From Bryobacterales bacterium F-183 (GTDB taxonomy: Bacteria; Acidobacteriota; Terriglobia; Bryobacterales; Bryobacteraceae): a stretch of 64,000 nt of DNA. The position numbers were made by a program, and so were the translations under genes. Position 1 is the first letter of the stretch. Each line of letters begins with the position of its first letter. The notes below the pieces were generated by a model. That model made no database searches. It worked only from the letters and a program-made list of their open reading frames with translations, and was not told the origin of the DNA. Positions 1 to 10,280 of this stretch are shown piece after piece. The stretch is from NCBI GenBank assembly GCA_016865505.2, contig AP025252.1:558001-622000 (forward strand). The letters are read 5' to 3'.

Positions 1-908
1 AACTCTTCGCGGCGCGCCTTGGCAAAGTCCAGAAGACTCTCGCTGATCTTGCGAAGGCGCTCGGTCACGCGCTTCATGCGAGCCAGGCGGCCATGCGCCG
101 GAGACTCTATTGGCGCTGTCTCCAGCATCTTTTCAATGGACCCGTGCAGCACAGCAAGCGGCGTATTCATCTCATGCGCGACAGAGGCGCTCATCAGGCC
201 GAGACTTGCCAGACGGTCCTGCATTTCGAGCATCTGGTTCTTATGCCGCAGGTCATCTTCGCGGCCTCTCAGTTCCGCCACCGTCGCGTTGCGCGACCGC
301 ATGATCTGCCCGATCTCATCGCCGGGAATCGCATCATCCGGGATCATTTCGCGGGCGCGATCGCCACGCTGTGTCGCGTCGTCAGCATCGAGCATCCGCT
401 GGATTGGCGTGTACACATAGAGCGGCATGATGAGCAGCTCCAACGTCAGCACAGCCAATAAATACAGGCCTCCGAGCACCAGGAACAGCGCGATCTCCGC
501 ACGTTGGACCGAGTCACTGTAGATGATGTCGGGGATGGTGAGGCGACGGTAGAGTTCGCGCCGGGGGTCGCGCGCAAAGATGTAGCGGGACTTGGCCGGA
601 TCCTTCCAAACACCGGCCGGGTTTGACTGCAGAAACGCCCGCGCCTCGTCCGGCAGACTTACGATTGCGGCGGTGCCTTCGCGATAGTCGTAACTTTCCA
701 GCCCTTCTACGCTCGTCAGCGGCAACTGCAGTTGGAACACCTGCGTAATGATTCGCAATTCCCGTTCGCGCGCATCGGCCACCTGTTGTTTGTACTGCGG
801 GATGAGCGAGAAGTACGCTGCCGCGCTCAACACCAGAAAGAACAGGTTGTGCAGCACCATCAGCTTGGGCCGCACGCGGAGGTCGCCGAAGGTCTTGCGG
901 ATGGACAT
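1..908 (-). CDS. Sensor histidine kinase, 3' end cut by window edge
   Basis: The reverse strand reads continuously from an ATG at 908 to the window edge, giving about 302 residues with no stop. A hydrophobic helix near residues 15-35 and a second near 165-190 flank an extracytoplasmic domain. A HAMP-like linker follows (IQRML... with GDEIGQIMR), then a coiled coil and a HisKA helix with the H-box VAHEMNTPL, whose His is the expected phosphorylation site. The HATPase domain must lie beyond position 1. The start overlaps the uvrB stop by one base (TGATG), so the two are probably translationally coupled. A membrane kinase behind uvrB is unexpected; its ligand and response regulator are not visible here. 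Confidence 0.85.
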   Translation of the reverse strand, partial: MSIRKTFGDLRVRPKLMVLHNLFFLVLSAAAYFSLIPQYKQQVADARERELRIITQVFQLQLPLTSVEGLESYDYREGTAAIVSLPDEARAFLQSNPAGVWKDPAKSRYIFARDPRRELYRRLTIPDIIYSDSVQRAEIALFLVLGGLYLLAVLTLELLIMPLYVYTPIQRMLDADDATQRGDRAREMIPDDAIPGDEIGQIMRSRNATVAELRGREDDLRHKNQMLEMQDRLASLGLMSASVAHEMNTPLAVLHGSIEKMLETAPIESPAHGRLARMKRVTERLRKISESLLDFAKARREE

Positions 909-2935
909 CAGGCAGAGGCTTCCGTCGATGGTGGCGGCTCCATCAAGGCCAGTTGCTTGGCCTTGAGATCTTTCAACCGGTCGCGGAACTGCGCCGCCTT
1001 TTCGAACTCAAAGTTCTTGGCAGCCTCACGCATGCGGGTTTCCAGTTCGCTGATGAGTTGCAGGCGCTGTTCCGGCGTGAGCTCGACTTCCGACGATTCC
1101 GTCTCGTCTTCGAGCGGAATGTCCATGTAGTCGCTTTCGGCAACCGCCACCAAAGTCGCGTCGATGGACTTCACAATCGACTGCGGCGTGATGCCGTGTT
1201 CCTGGTTGTACGCTTCCTGAATCACACGTCGGCGCTTGGTTTCGTCGAGCGCACGCTGCATGCTGTCGGTGATCACGTCGGCGTACAGGATCGCGATGCC
1301 GTTGACGTTACGCGCGGCGCGTCCGATGGTCTGAATCAGCGACCCAGCAGAGCGCAAAAAGCCTTCTTTATCGGCATCGAGGATCGCCACCAGCGACACT
1401 TCCGGCAGGTCCAAACCCTCGCGCAAAAGGTTGACGCCGATGAGCGCGTCGTAGATACCCTTGCGAAGATCGCGCAGGATCTTGATGCGGTCCAGCGTGC
1501 TGACCTCCGAGTGCAGATACGCGCACTTGATGCCCGCTTCCGTGTAAAAACCGGCCAAATCCTCCGACATGCGCTTGGTAAGCGTGGTCACCAGCACGCG
1601 CTCGTTGCGTTCGATGCGCTTGCGGATCTCGCCCAGCAGGTCGTCCACTTGGCCTTTGATGGGGCGGATGTCGACGATGGGATCCACAAGACCGGTGGGA
1701 CGAATGATCTGTTCGACCACTTCGCCACTGGTCTTGGTGAGCTCGTACGGACCCGGTGTCGCAGAGACGTACACCACCTGATTCACGCGGTTTTCGAACT
1801 CTTCAAACGTGAGTGGGCGATTGTCGAGCGCGCTTGGCAAGCGGAATCCAAACTCCACCAGGTTGACCTTGCGGCTACGGTCACCGTGGTACATGCCGCC
1901 GATCTGTGGCGTCGTGACGTGCGATTCATCGATGAACAGCAGCGCGTCGTGCGGCAGATAGTCGAGCAAGGTCGGCGGCGCTTCACCCGGCAAACGGCCC
2001 GAAAAATGGCGCGAATAGTTCTCGATGCCGTGGCAGTACCCGATCTGCCGGATCATCTCCAAGTCAAAGTTGGTGCGCTGGTGGATGCGCTGCGCCTCAA
2101 TCAATTTGCCGCGCTTTTCAAGCTGCGGGCGCCACCATTCGAGTTCGGCCTCGATGGTTGCGAGTGCACTTTTGCGCTGGTCGCCACTCATCACGTAGTG
2201 CGTCTTGGGATAGATCGGCAGGCGCAAATACGTTTGGCGTACCTGCCCGGTAAGCGGGTCCACCTGGCTGAGCGATTCGATCTCGTCACCCCACATTTCG
2301 ATGCGATACGCGAAGTCGTCGTAGGTCGGATAGACCTCAATCACGTCGCCCATCACGCGAAAGGCGCCGCGCGTGAACTGTGCGTCGTTGCGGGCGTAAA
2401 GAATCTCCACCAGCTTCTGCAGGATCTCTTTTCGCTCGATTTTCTGGCCTTTTTCGAGCATCAAGAGCATGCCGTAGTACGCTTCCGGCGAACCGAGGCC
2501 GTAGATACAGCTGACGCTGGCGACGATCACGCAGTCGCGGCGCTCAAACAAAGATCGCGTGGCGGACAGCCGGAGCTTGTCCAGATCGTCGTTGATGGTG
2601 GCTTCTTTTTCGATGTAGACGTCGGATGACGGAATGTACGCTTCGGGCTGGTAGTAATCGTAATAAGAAACGAAGTACTCCACCGCGTTGCTGGGAAAGA
2701 AGTTCTTGAACTCCTGAAACAACTGCGCGGCGAGCGTTTTGTTATGGGCCAGAATCAGCGCGGGACGCTGCAGCTTTTCGATGACCTTGGCCATCGTAAA
2801 CGTCTTGCCCGACCCGGTGACGCCAAGCAGCACCTGATGGCGTTCGCCGTCTTCGATGCCACGCACCAACTGTTCAATTGCAGGACCTTGATCGCCTCGC
2901 GGCTTATAGTCGATCCCAAGCTGATAAGGAGGCAT
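908..2935 (-). CDS. uvrB: Excinuclease ABC subunit B
   Basis: UvrB is the damage-verification helicase of nucleotide excision repair, loaded by UvrA and followed by UvrC incision. The 675-residue length is normal. The Walker A motif GVTGSGKT is near residues 38-45, the beta-hairpin [10 protein letters not shown] that clamps damaged DNA is near 92-101, helicase motifs including DESH follow, and the C-terminal UVR motif ([10 protein letters not shown]) that contacts UvrC is near 635-650. It begins 15 nt after the heparinase-like gene and its stop shares a base with the histidine kinase start, so it sits inside a three-gene minus-strand unit. uvrA is about 47 kb away at 50448-53183. Confidence 0.98.
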   Translation of the reverse strand: MPPYQLGIDYKPRGDQGPAIEQLVRGIEDGERHQVLLGVTGSGKTFTMAKVIEKLQRPALILAHNKTLAAQLFQEFKNFFPSNAVEYFVSYYDYYQPEAYIPSSDVYIEKEATINDDLDKLRLSATRSLFERRDCVIVASVSCIYGLGSPEAYYGMLLMLEKGQKIERKEILQKLVEILYARNDAQFTRGAFRVMGDVIEVYPTYDDFAYRIEMWGDEIESLSQVDPLTGQVRQTYLRLPIYPKTHYVMSGDQRKSALATIEAELEWWRPQLEKRGKLIEAQRIHQRTNFDLEMIRQIGYCHGIENYSRHFSGRLPGEAPPTLLDYLPHDALLFIDESHVTTPQIGGMYHGDRSRKVNLVEFGFRLPSALDNRPLTFEEFENRVNQVVYVSATPGPYELTKTSGEVVEQIIRPTGLVDPIVDIRPIKGQVDDLLGEIRKRIERNERVLVTTLTKRMSEDLAGFYTEAGIKCAYLHSEVSTLDRIKILRDLRKGIYDALIGVNLLREGLDLPEVSLVAILDADKEGFLRSAGSLIQTIGRAARNVNGIAILYADVITDSMQRALDETKRRRVIQEAYNQEHGITPQSIVKSIDATLVAVAESDYMDIPLEDETESSEVELTPEQRLQLISELETRMREAAKNFEFEKAAQFRDRLKDLKAKQLALMEPPPSTEASA

Positions 2936-2950
2936 TCTTCCTCATGGTAG

Positions 2951-4828
2951 CTACAGGGGCCACTCGTCGTAAGCGCCGTTGAGATCGATCACCGCGATCA
3001 TTTTGACGGGCAGCTTTGCGGTCCGCATTGAGGCACGAACCACCGTGCAGGATTCGCGCGAACCGTACACGCGGGACCTCCAGCCGAACTCGCCGCCCAC
3101 CTCCCAATCGCGCGATGTACCAGGCTGCAGGTGCAGGCGTGCGCGGCTGCCAATCGCAAAGCAGGCCGGCGTGATCATGCGGACCTCGAGGCCTGTGCGC
3201 CAGAACTGTTCGAGGAAGTGTTCGCCCCCGGGTCCGTCGATCTCGTCGGTGATGATGACGAGTCCGGCACGGAACAGGTTGACGTGGCGTTTGTGAGTAA
3301 ACCCGCTGTAGCTGACGGAAGCCGTCCACGCGTCCGTATGCGTGACCTTGGGCTTCTGTTCCCAACGCGCCGCACCGGTGGGCTGCGCCTGTTCCATGCC
3401 ATCGATGCGAACCGTGTTGTGCGCGGCGACGGAGCGAAACCATTCGCGATCCGCTGCCGGCTCAGCCATTGTGAAAGTCCCCGCGTCAATCAGCAATTCT
3501 TCCCCGCCCAGGCGCGCGGTGAGCGACAGGACATCAGAGTGCGAATGGCCCGCGTAGCCGTACCCGAAGCCACCCCACTTGAAGACCACCGATAGATCAT
3601 CGCGGCTGCCGGAGGTCATGCCGGAATCGGTAAACTGCAGGTCTCCACCGCGGGCGTCGCGAGGACGGCTCAACTGGCGTAACAGGCGCGAACTCAGCCA
3701 CCAGATGCCTTGCTCAAAGACATCGGCCTCTTCGAAGCCATACTCTGTACCCACGCCGCGTTGGTCGAGCAACAAGGACGCCGTGGCCAGCGTCGCGCGA
3801 CCGTAGCATTCGACAGGCGTACCGTACGGATGGAAGAAGCGGCCGCCGTCCTCGTCGCCGAACATCGGCGCTTTTCGCTCGGGGCCGAGCAGCGCATCGA
3901 GATACGCGGCCATTTTGCCCAGGCGATCTTTGAACCACAGTGGCGCGTCCGTCTCGATGGCGAGGTGGAACAGGAACATGTCCATCGCGTACACATGCAT
4001 GTGATTGGACTGTTCAAAGTGGCCGCCATCGGGGCGCACTTGAAACTCCATCTGCTTGCGAACGACGTCGCGACCCTGCGTCTTCCAACGCTGGGCGCGC
4101 GGGAACTGCGGGAACAATGCGCCAATCGCGTGTAGGGCGACGGCCTCCGCTAACAGACGCGTATTCGGCGAGGTGTGGATCGACAGGTTGTTAGCCAGGA
4201 AGCAGCCATGGCGATAGATGCCGCTCAGCAGCTTGTGGCGGAACGGCGCGGGAAAGCGCTTGCCCACCATGTGGAACACCCAAATCCACGAAAGAGCGCG
4301 CATCGCCACTTCAGAAGGCAGGGCCCAGTTGATGCCGCGTTCATGCGGGTTTTGTTCCCACCACGATTCCAGATGCCGGACGATCGTTTCCGCATACGAC
4401 GCAGTGCCGGTGATCTCGGCTGCCTGCGCCAACAGTACAAGATGTTGATGCCGATTCAACAGCCAGATGGCATGGGCGTCGCCGACGGTCGCAAAGTCTT
4501 CGGGCTTGACCATGCGGAAGTAGTCCAGCCCCGAAGTACGGTTGTGGAAGTAGTCGCGGCGCCACTCGATGGTCGCGTCTTTGCCTAGTTCCAGCGGTGG
4601 ATACCCGGCAAGTTGAAACCGATTGGACTGTGCCTCATTCGCCAGCCGCTCCACTTCGAGCGCATACAGGGAGCCTTTGACGCGGCGCGCGGCCCAGACG
4701 GCGTCCGGCAGGTCCAGCCTTGGGACATCGACGGCCGAGCCCAGGCGCGGCTGCCAGACCAACTGAGTGAGGTTGCCCGCCTCCTGCTGGATTCGCAAAA
4801 AGATTTCGCCGGCGCTACGAGTGGCCAT
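2951..4828 (-). CDS. Heparinase II/III family protein (polysaccharide lyase-like)
   Basis: The 625-residue product has an alpha/alpha-toroid N-terminal half and a beta-sandwich C-terminal half typical of heparinase II/III proteins, which cleave uronic-acid-containing polysaccharides or act in exopolysaccharide turnover. AGHSHSDVLSL and the following ELLIDAGTF are characteristic of the family's C-terminal domain, and NNLSIHTSPNTRLLAEA is typical of the toroid. The open frame extends to 4981, but the ATG at 4828 (MATRSAGEIF) is favoured because the upstream residues look non-coding and would overlap the divergent gene. There is no obvious signal peptide, and the substrate cannot be read from sequence. 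A DegT aminotransferase lies close by on the other strand, which would suit a surface-glycan role. Confidence 0.88.
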   Translation of the reverse strand: MATRSAGEIFLRIQQEAGNLTQLVWQPRLGSAVDVPRLDLPDAVWAARRVKGSLYALEVERLANEAQSNRFQLAGYPPLELGKDATIEWRRDYFHNRTSGLDYFRMVKPEDFATVGDAHAIWLLNRHQHLVLLAQAAEITGTASYAETIVRHLESWWEQNPHERGINWALPSEVAMRALSWIWVFHMVGKRFPAPFRHKLLSGIYRHGCFLANNLSIHTSPNTRLLAEAVALHAIGALFPQFPRAQRWKTQGRDVVRKQMEFQVRPDGGHFEQSNHMHVYAMDMFLFHLAIETDAPLWFKDRLGKMAAYLDALLGPERKAPMFGDEDGGRFFHPYGTPVECYGRATLATASLLLDQRGVGTEYGFEEADVFEQGIWWLSSRLLRQLSRPRDARGGDLQFTDSGMTSGSRDDLSVVFKWGGFGYGYAGHSHSDVLSLTARLGGEELLIDAGTFTMAEPAADREWFRSVAAHNTVRIDGMEQAQPTGAARWEQKPKVTHTDAWTASVSYSGFTHKRHVNLFRAGLVIITDEIDGPGGEHFLEQFWRTGLEVRMITPACFAIGSRARLHLQPGTSRDWEVGGEFGWRSRVYGSRESCTVVRASMRTAKLPVKMIAVIDLNGAYDEWPL

Positions 4829-4934
4829 GAGTCGGGGGGTACGAACCTCCCTATTTTCCCATGCAAGCGCGGCTCCATTGCTAGCATGGAATTTGCCAGC
4901 AAAACCATCGTGGTTCCCACGCCTGGCGGAGATC

Positions 4935-5390
4935 ATGGAGGAGCTCCGCGGCTTTCCCGCACCGGTGATCGATCGCGCCACCGTCGAACGTATGTTTCAA
5001 GTACGCCGGCGTCGCGCCAATCAGATTCTTGCCCGCATGGGCGGCTACCAGGTGGGACGTACAGGCCTTGTGGAGCGTCATATTTTTGTCGCGAATCTGG
5101 AAGCGATCGCCGCGGGCGAGGAGTTCCACTATGAGCAGCGCCGTCGTGTACGCGTCCATGAAAAACTCGCCGAGGCGCGTCGCATCGCGCGTGCCAAGCA
5201 GGTGAAGATTCAGCCCGCGGCGCCCGTTCCTGCCGGACCCAAGCTGCCAAGCGGTGTATCCATCGCGCCCGGCGAGATCCGCATCGCCTTCGACACGCCG
5301 GAAACGCTGCTGACCCGATTGTTTGAGCTGTCGCAAACCATCGCCAACGATTACGAGGAGTTTGTGGCCAAGCTGCCGCAACAACAATAG
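4935..5390 (+). CDS. Hypothetical protein with helix-turn-helix-like N-terminus
   Basis: From the ATG at 4935, preceded by a GGCGGAG ribosome site, the product has 151 residues. Residues about 10-45 (VIDRATVERMFQVRRRRANQ and following) look like a DNA-binding winged helix, then comes a basic helix, a Pro/Ala linker and a helical C-terminus. I do not recognise a named family. The open frame continues upstream to 4767, so a TTG at 4893 or a longer start is possible. It lies divergent from the heparinase gene and 9 nt before the DegT aminotransferase, so it probably shares that transcript and could be a local regulator, though that is inference. Confidence 0.7.
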   Translation: MEELRGFPAPVIDRATVERMFQVRRRRANQILARMGGYQVGRTGLVERHIFVANLEAIAAGEEFHYEQRRRVRVHEKLAEARRIARAKQVKIQPAAPVPAGPKLPSGVSIAPGEIRIAFDTPETLLTRLFELSQTIANDYEEFVAKLPQQQ

Positions 5391-5399
5391 CCGACCTAT

Positions 5400-6527
5400 A
5401 TGCAGAACAAGCCAGTTGCCTTGCTCGATCTCAAAGCCCAGTACGCGCACATTCGCGACGAGGTTACCGCCACCGTCGCGCGCATCTGCGATGGCCAGAC
5501 TTTCGTCCTTGGTGAACCTGTTACGACGTTTGAAAAAGAGGTCGCCGCGTACAGCCAGGTCAAGCATGGCATCGGCTGTGCATCGGGTTCGGACGCGATT
5601 CTGCTGGCGTTGAAGGCCGTTGGCGTGGGAGCGGGCGATGAGGTACTCACCGTGCCGTACTCGTTCTTTGCCACCGCCGGCTACATCGTCCACACCGGTG
5701 CGCAGCCCGTTTTTTGCGACATCGAGCACGACAGCTTCAACATGGACCCGTCGAAGGTTGAGGCTGTGCTGGACCGCCATCCCAAGGTGAAGGCCATCAT
5801 GCCTGTGCATCTGTACGGCCAGTGCGCGGATATGGACCCGATTCTGGACATCGGCAAGGCCCGTGGCATACCTGTGATTGAGGATGCGGCGCAAAGTATC
5901 GGCGCGGAATACAAAGGGCAACGTGCGGGATCGATCGGCGCTGCCGGATGCTTCAGCTTTTATCCCGGCAAGAATCTGGGCGCGTTTGGCGATGCCGGTA
6001 TGGTCACCACGCATGACGATGCGGCGGCACATAGCCTTCGGGCCCTTCGCGTACATGGTGGACATACCAAGTACGTGCATGACACGGTGGGCTGGAACTC
6101 TCGCCTGGATGCGCTGCAAGCAGCGGTTCTGTCGGTCAAACTGCGGTATCTGGACCAATGGACAGAGGCTCGCCAGCGCAATGCAGACCTCTACCGCGAA
6201 CTACTGCGGGACTGCGCCGACGTACAAACGCCGCCGGTGGCATCGTATAGTACGCGCCACGTACACAACCAATTTGTGATCCGCGCCAAGAATCGCGACG
6301 GCCTGAAGCAGTACCTGACCGAGCAGCAGATCGGGACCGAGATCTACTATCCGATCCCGCTGCATCTGCAGACCTGCTTTGCGTACCTCGGCTACAAGCC
6401 TGGCGACTTTCCGGTGAGCGAGCAAGCGGCCGTGGAAAGCCTAGCGATCCCGGTCCATCCAGAACTGACGGCAGACGACGTTGCGCACGTCGCGGAGCGG
6501 ATTCGCGCGTTTTACGCGGCTCGATGA
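5400..6527 (+). CDS. DegT/DnrJ/EryC1/StrS family sugar aminotransferase
   Basis: This 375-residue protein is a PLP-dependent aminotransferase of the family that makes amino sugars from nucleotide-linked keto-sugars. The PLP-binding Asp is in [13 protein letters not shown] (about residue 162) and the Schiff-base lysine is in [14 protein letters not shown] (about 191). The N-terminal [13 protein letters not shown] and C-terminal [10 protein letters not shown] are also family hallmarks. It starts 9 nt after the HTH gene and its stop overlaps an ATG of the next frame. The product is probably for surface polysaccharide or glycoprotein decoration; the exact sugar cannot be predicted. Confidence 0.93.
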   Translation: MQNKPVALLDLKAQYAHIRDEVTATVARICDGQTFVLGEPVTTFEKEVAAYSQVKHGIGCASGSDAILLALKAVGVGAGDEVLTVPYSFFATAGYIVHTGAQPVFCDIEHDSFNMDPSKVEAVLDRHPKVKAIMPVHLYGQCADMDPILDIGKARGIPVIEDAAQSIGAEYKGQRAGSIGAAGCFSFYPGKNLGAFGDAGMVTTHDDAAAHSLRALRVHGGHTKYVHDTVGWNSRLDALQAAVLSVKLRYLDQWTEARQRNADLYRELLRDCADVQTPPVASYSTRHVHNQFVIRAKNRDGLKQYLTEQQIGTEIYYPIPLHLQTCFAYLGYKPGDFPVSEQAAVESLAIPVHPELTADDVAHVAERIRAFYAAR

Positions 6528-6541
6528 TAGAATCGCGGGCG

Positions 6542-7669
6542 ATGAACCGACGTACATTCTTTTCGGCCACGTCCGCCGCTGCCGCCGCAGTCGCACAGTT
6601 GGAAGCACAGACGCGCGAATCGCGTCCCATGGAAGGCCCGCGCGCTGAGCGTATCCCGCTGCCTCCTGTGAAGGCGGGCAAGATGAAACTGGGCACGCAG
6701 AACGATTCTTCCAACGCCTCGCTGGCTGTGCTTTCCGCTCTTGGCGTACATCACATCTGCAGTACGTTGCCAAGCCGCCGGTTGGATGAAGCGTGGTCCG
6801 TCGATGGACTGAAGCGTCTGCGCGACCGCGTGGAATCGTACGGCATTCATCTGGATTGCGTACCGCTGCCGCTCAGTTCGTCGTTCGTTACCAAGGCCGA
6901 ATACCCGTCGATCATGCTAGGCAAGAGTCCCGAGCGCGACAAGGCCATTGACGAGATCTGCGAGATGATCCGCAATGCGGCGCAGGCGGGCATTCCGTGC
7001 CTGAAGTACAACATGTCGGTGCTGGGCGTGGTGCGCTCGCCCAAGACCATCGGCCGGGGTGGCGCCGAGTACTCGACGTTCAAGCATGCCGCTTTGAATG
7101 ACGATGGCAAGCCGTTCCCGGATGTTGGTCCTGTACCTGCGGACGCATATTGGGAGCGTATTGAGTACTTCCTGAAGCGCGTGGTTCCGGTGGCGGCGGA
7201 AAACAAGGTTCGCCTCGCGTGCCACCCCAACGATCCCATGGTGCCCAAGGTCAAGGGCTATCACGGCGTGGAAACCGTGCTGGGCAATGCGGACGGCTTG
7301 AAGCGCTTTGTGTCGATTCAAGAGAACCCGTACCACGGCTTGAATTTCTGCCAGGGCACCATTTGCGAGGCGATGGAGAATCCCGACAAAGAGATCCACG
7401 ACGTCATCCGGTACTTTGGCCAGAAGAAGAAGATCTTCAACGTCCACTTCCGCAACATTCAGGGCAAGTTCCTGGACTTCCGCGAGACCTTCCCCGATGA
7501 CGGCGACGTCAACTTCCTCAAGGCCATCCGCACGTACAAGGAAGTGGGCTACGACGGCATGATGATGCCGGACCATGTGCCGCACATCGAAGGCGACGAA
7601 CGTGGCCGTCAGGCATTCGCGTTTGCTTATGGCTACATCTCCGCGCTGATTCAGATGGTGTACAGCTAA
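6542..7669 (+). CDS. Mannonate dehydratase-like TIM-barrel protein with Tat-type signal
   Basis: From the ATG at 6542 the 375-residue product starts with [16 protein letters not shown], a twin-arginine-like export signal. The rest resembles UxuA mannonate dehydratase (D-mannonate to 2-keto-3-deoxygluconate), with [32 protein letters not shown]-like and [19 protein letters not shown] stretches carrying the likely metal ligands His, Cys and His, and [12 protein letters not shown] near the end. An ATG at 6524 overlapping the DegT stop would place the RR motif seven residues in, and is less likely. Export of a normally cytoplasmic enzyme is odd; it may act on an uronate-derived substrate outside the membrane, or it may be a diverged sugar isomerase/epimerase. 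Confidence 0.82.
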   Translation: MNRRTFFSATSAAAAAVAQLEAQTRESRPMEGPRAERIPLPPVKAGKMKLGTQNDSSNASLAVLSALGVHHICSTLPSRRLDEAWSVDGLKRLRDRVESYGIHLDCVPLPLSSSFVTKAEYPSIMLGKSPERDKAIDEICEMIRNAAQAGIPCLKYNMSVLGVVRSPKTIGRGGAEYSTFKHAALNDDGKPFPDVGPVPADAYWERIEYFLKRVVPVAAENKVRLACHPNDPMVPKVKGYHGVETVLGNADGLKRFVSIQENPYHGLNFCQGTICEAMENPDKEIHDVIRYFGQKKKIFNVHFRNIQGKFLDFRETFPDDGDVNFLKAIRTYKEVGYDGMMMPDHVPHIEGDERGRQAFAFAYGYISALIQMVYS

Positions 7670-7718
7670 AACAATCGGCGTCGCACACGGCTCTAAGCTT
7701 CCGGAGGTTCCTCTACCA

Positions 7719-8255
7719 ATGGAAGCTGAATCGAATTACGAAACCTTGCACCTCCAGGGCCAAGAGGCTCTTGATAAGGTGCGTTCGCTGCTCAAAGAGT
7801 TCCGCAGCACGATGCTCATCACCAAGGCGCTGGGAGCGGATCGCGACATCCACTCCCGGCCGATGGGTGTGCAGGGCGATCCTGACAAGTTCGTTGGGAC
7901 GCTTTGGTTTTTTACAGACCGCAATTGTCAAAAAGTCCGGGAAATTCAAGCCAATCCGGCTGTGTCGCTGGTGTTTCAAAGCGACAGCGATAACGCGTAC
8001 ATGCATTTGTACGGTACGGCGCAGCAGGTGGACGACGCGGCCAAAATGAAAGAGCTGTACACGCCACTGCTGAAAACGTGGTTCCCGGAAGGGCTTGACG
8101 ACCCGCGCCTTACTTTACTGCGCGTGAACGTGGATCGCGGCAACTTCTGGGATAGCCCGGGTGGCATGTTGCAGGTGCTGGGTGCGTTCACCAAGGCCAT
8201 CATCACCGGCCAGCGCGGGCAGGGCGGCGAGATGGGCGAAGTGCGCTTGCAGTAA
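7719..8255 (+). CDS. Pyridoxamine 5'-phosphate oxidase-family protein (general stress protein 26-like)
   Basis: The 178-residue protein has the split-barrel flavin-binding fold of the PPOX family: an MLITKALGADRDIHSRPMGV strand pair, LWFFTDRNCQKVREI, then VSLVFQSDSDNAYMHLYGTA. These features match the general stress protein 26 branch, whose members bind FMN or FAD and are linked to oxidative and general stress. A good ribosome site (CGGAGG) lies at 7700-7705, 13 nt before the ATG. It lies between the mannonate dehydratase-like gene and arginase on the same strand with short gaps, but functional linkage is not evident. Confidence 0.85.
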   Translation: MEAESNYETLHLQGQEALDKVRSLLKEFRSTMLITKALGADRDIHSRPMGVQGDPDKFVGTLWFFTDRNCQKVREIQANPAVSLVFQSDSDNAYMHLYGTAQQVDDAAKMKELYTPLLKTWFPEGLDDPRLTLLRVNVDRGNFWDSPGGMLQVLGAFTKAIITGQRGQGGEMGEVRLQ

Positions 8256-8324
8256 GTAACAAACACTGACAAAAACGAAACAATTGCGGGGATGTGGATT
8301 GTTACTGTGGAAAAAGAGCAAACC

Positions 8325-9251
8325 ATGCCTTCCCATCCCCGAACCCACATCGCCATTATTGGCGCACCCATGGACCTGGGCGCAGGGCGCCGCGGCGTCG
8401 ACATGGGTCCGTCCGCTATCCGTTTGGCGGGTCTCAACGAGAAGATCGCATCGCTTGGGTATTCGGTAGAAGACCTCGGCAACGTGCAAGTGCCGCAACC
8501 GGAAAGCGTTATGCCCGGCACCGATAAGGCGCGCTACCTTCCACAGATTGCTGATGTATGTGCGCAGTTGGGCGACCGTGTAGCGCAAGCCATGGGTGAG
8601 GGTAAATTTCCACTAGTGCTCGGTGGCGATCACTCGATCGCGGTCGGCACCGTAGCCGGCGTTGCGTCGCATGTGCAAAAGCAGAGCAATAAGGGCATCG
8701 GCCTCATCTGGATCGACGCGCATTCCGACATGAACACACCGGAGTCGACCCCCAGCGGCAACGTGCACGGCATGCCACTGGCGTGTCTTACCGGCAACGG
8801 TCCGGCAGAACTTACCGGCATCCTGGGCTTTGCCCCCAAGGTACGCCCGGAAAATGTCGCCATCATCGGCTTGCGCAGTGTGGATGCTGCAGAACGCTTT
8901 ATCGTCAAGCAGACGGGCGTGAAGGCATTCACAATGCGCGAGATTGATGAACGCGGCCTGCGTAGCGTGATGGAGGAGGCGATACGTGTCGCCAGTGACG
9001 GTACTTCCGGCTTCCACCTTTCACTCGACATGGATTCCGTGGATCCGCAGGAGGCTCCCGGTGTTGGTACGCCCGTGAAGGGCGGCATGACGTATCGTGA
9101 AGCGCACCTCGCCATGGAAACCATCTGCGATTGCGACTCGCTGCTGTCCATGGAAGTGGTGGAAGTAAACCCGGTGATCGACGAGCAGAATCGTACGGCA
9201 AGCCTGGCAGTTGAGTTGGTAATGTCCGTGCTCGGCAAACGTATTCTATGA
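8325..9251 (+). CDS. rocF: Arginase
   Basis: Arginase hydrolyses arginine to ornithine and urea using a binuclear manganese centre. The 308-residue product shows the three ureohydrolase signatures: GGDHS, DAHSDMNTPESTPSGNVHGM, and SLDMDSVDPQEAPGVGTPV, together carrying the His and Asp metal ligands. The N-terminal IAIIGAPMDLGAGRRGVDMG is typical of true bacterial arginases rather than agmatinases. An in-frame ATG at 8292 would add 11 residues, but MPSHPRTHIAIIG fits family starts better. The stop overlaps the DUF481 gene start by four bases (ATGA), indicating translational coupling. Confidence 0.95.
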   Translation: MPSHPRTHIAIIGAPMDLGAGRRGVDMGPSAIRLAGLNEKIASLGYSVEDLGNVQVPQPESVMPGTDKARYLPQIADVCAQLGDRVAQAMGEGKFPLVLGGDHSIAVGTVAGVASHVQKQSNKGIGLIWIDAHSDMNTPESTPSGNVHGMPLACLTGNGPAELTGILGFAPKVRPENVAIIGLRSVDAAERFIVKQTGVKAFTMREIDERGLRSVMEEAIRVASDGTSGFHLSLDMDSVDPQEAPGVGTPVKGGMTYREAHLAMETICDCDSLLSMEVVEVNPVIDEQNRTASLAVELVMSVLGKRIL

Positions 9252-10273
9252 GATTCCCCGCGGCACTTTACCGCGGTTGCCTGTTGTTCCTCGTATTGCC
9301 CGTTGCAGTATTCGGCATTGACCAAGTGGTCATGAAGAACGGTGATCGCTATTCGGGCCGCATCGAAAGCATCGAAGGCGGCAAGCTACGCTTTACGGCA
9401 GAATATGCCGGCTCACTCAACCTTCCGTGGGATGCTGTCTCGGATATCGTATCCGGCGACACATTTGTACTGCGCACCCAGTTGGGAGGCATTGAAAGCG
9501 CCACGGCCGAGCGCCTGCTCGCTCTGCGTGAGCAGATTATCTGGGTCCGCAACAGCGTGGAGCAGGATCGCGTCCTGCGTACGATGGAACTGGCCAATGC
9601 ACCCGTGTGGGCTGGCTTTGGCGACGTGGGCTTGAGCCTTGCCCGAGGCAACGCGGACACATCGACCTTAAGCTCTGCGCTATCGGCTACGCGCTCCACG
9701 CCACGCAACAAGATCGGGCTTACGGCATCGTCGCTATACTCGCGCGCCGTGCGTGATGGCGAGCGTCTCACCTCCGCCAACTTGCGGCGAGGCGGGTTCC
9801 GTTGGGACCGAAACTTTGGACCTCGCGCCTTCAGCTTTGTATCGGGTGACCTGGAACACAACCCCATTCAGAATCTGCGTCTGCGAAGCGTAATCGGCGT
9901 GGGTCTTGGCCGCCACCTGATACGCAACCAGCGCCATACGTTTGACCTGTTCGGCGGCGGCACGTACAACCGCGAAGACTTCACCACAGCCGATCTGCGA
10001 ACCTCCGGCGAAGGCTTGTTCAGCGAAGCGTCCACCCACAAGATCGGCAATACCTTTCAGCTCACGCAGCGGTTCATCTTCTTTCCGAACTTCACGCAGC
10101 GCGGCGAGTATCGCATGACTTTCGACGGCAGCGCCATTACAGCCATCCGCCGTTGGTTATCCTGGCAGGTGACGGTGGGCAACCGCTACATCTCCAATCC
10201 GCCTTTGGGTGCGTTGCCAAACGATCTGTTGTTGACCACCGGGTTCCGAGTGACTTTCGGACCAAAGCAGTAA
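9248..10273 (+). CDS. DUF481 family outer-membrane beta-barrel protein
   Basis: The 341-residue protein begins with a signal peptide (about residues 1-23, ending near AVFG). Residues 24-90 form a small beta domain with VVMKNGDRYSGRIESIEGG and LNLPWDAVSDI, a pattern seen in DUF481 proteins. From about residue 118 alternating strands such as GDVGLSLARGNADTSTLSSA and a terminal aromatic-rich strand indicate a 10-12 strand outer-membrane barrel. DUF481 members are often called salt-induced outer-membrane proteins, but function is unproven. Its ATG overlaps the arginase stop, and ddl follows after 7 nt, so it is in the same plus-strand operon. Confidence 0.87.
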   Translation: MRFPAALYRGCLLFLVLPVAVFGIDQVVMKNGDRYSGRIESIEGGKLRFTAEYAGSLNLPWDAVSDIVSGDTFVLRTQLGGIESATAERLLALREQIIWVRNSVEQDRVLRTMELANAPVWAGFGDVGLSLARGNADTSTLSSALSATRSTPRNKIGLTASSLYSRAVRDGERLTSANLRRGGFRWDRNFGPRAFSFVSGDLEHNPIQNLRLRSVIGVGLGRHLIRNQRHTFDLFGGGTYNREDFTTADLRTSGEGLFSEASTHKIGNTFQLTQRFIFFPNFTQRGEYRMTFDGSAITAIRRWLSWQVTVGNRYISNPPLGALPNDLLLTTGFRVTFGPKQ

Positions 10274-10280
10274 TCAAAAC

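Noticed and set aside
953-2629. Long open frame antisense to uvrB (558 codons)
   Set aside because: It is the mirror of a clearly coding high-GC gene; the translated product has low-complexity composition and no motif.
4881-6158. Long open frame antisense to the DegT gene
   Set aside because: No family features; the plus-strand frame has strong catalytic motifs.
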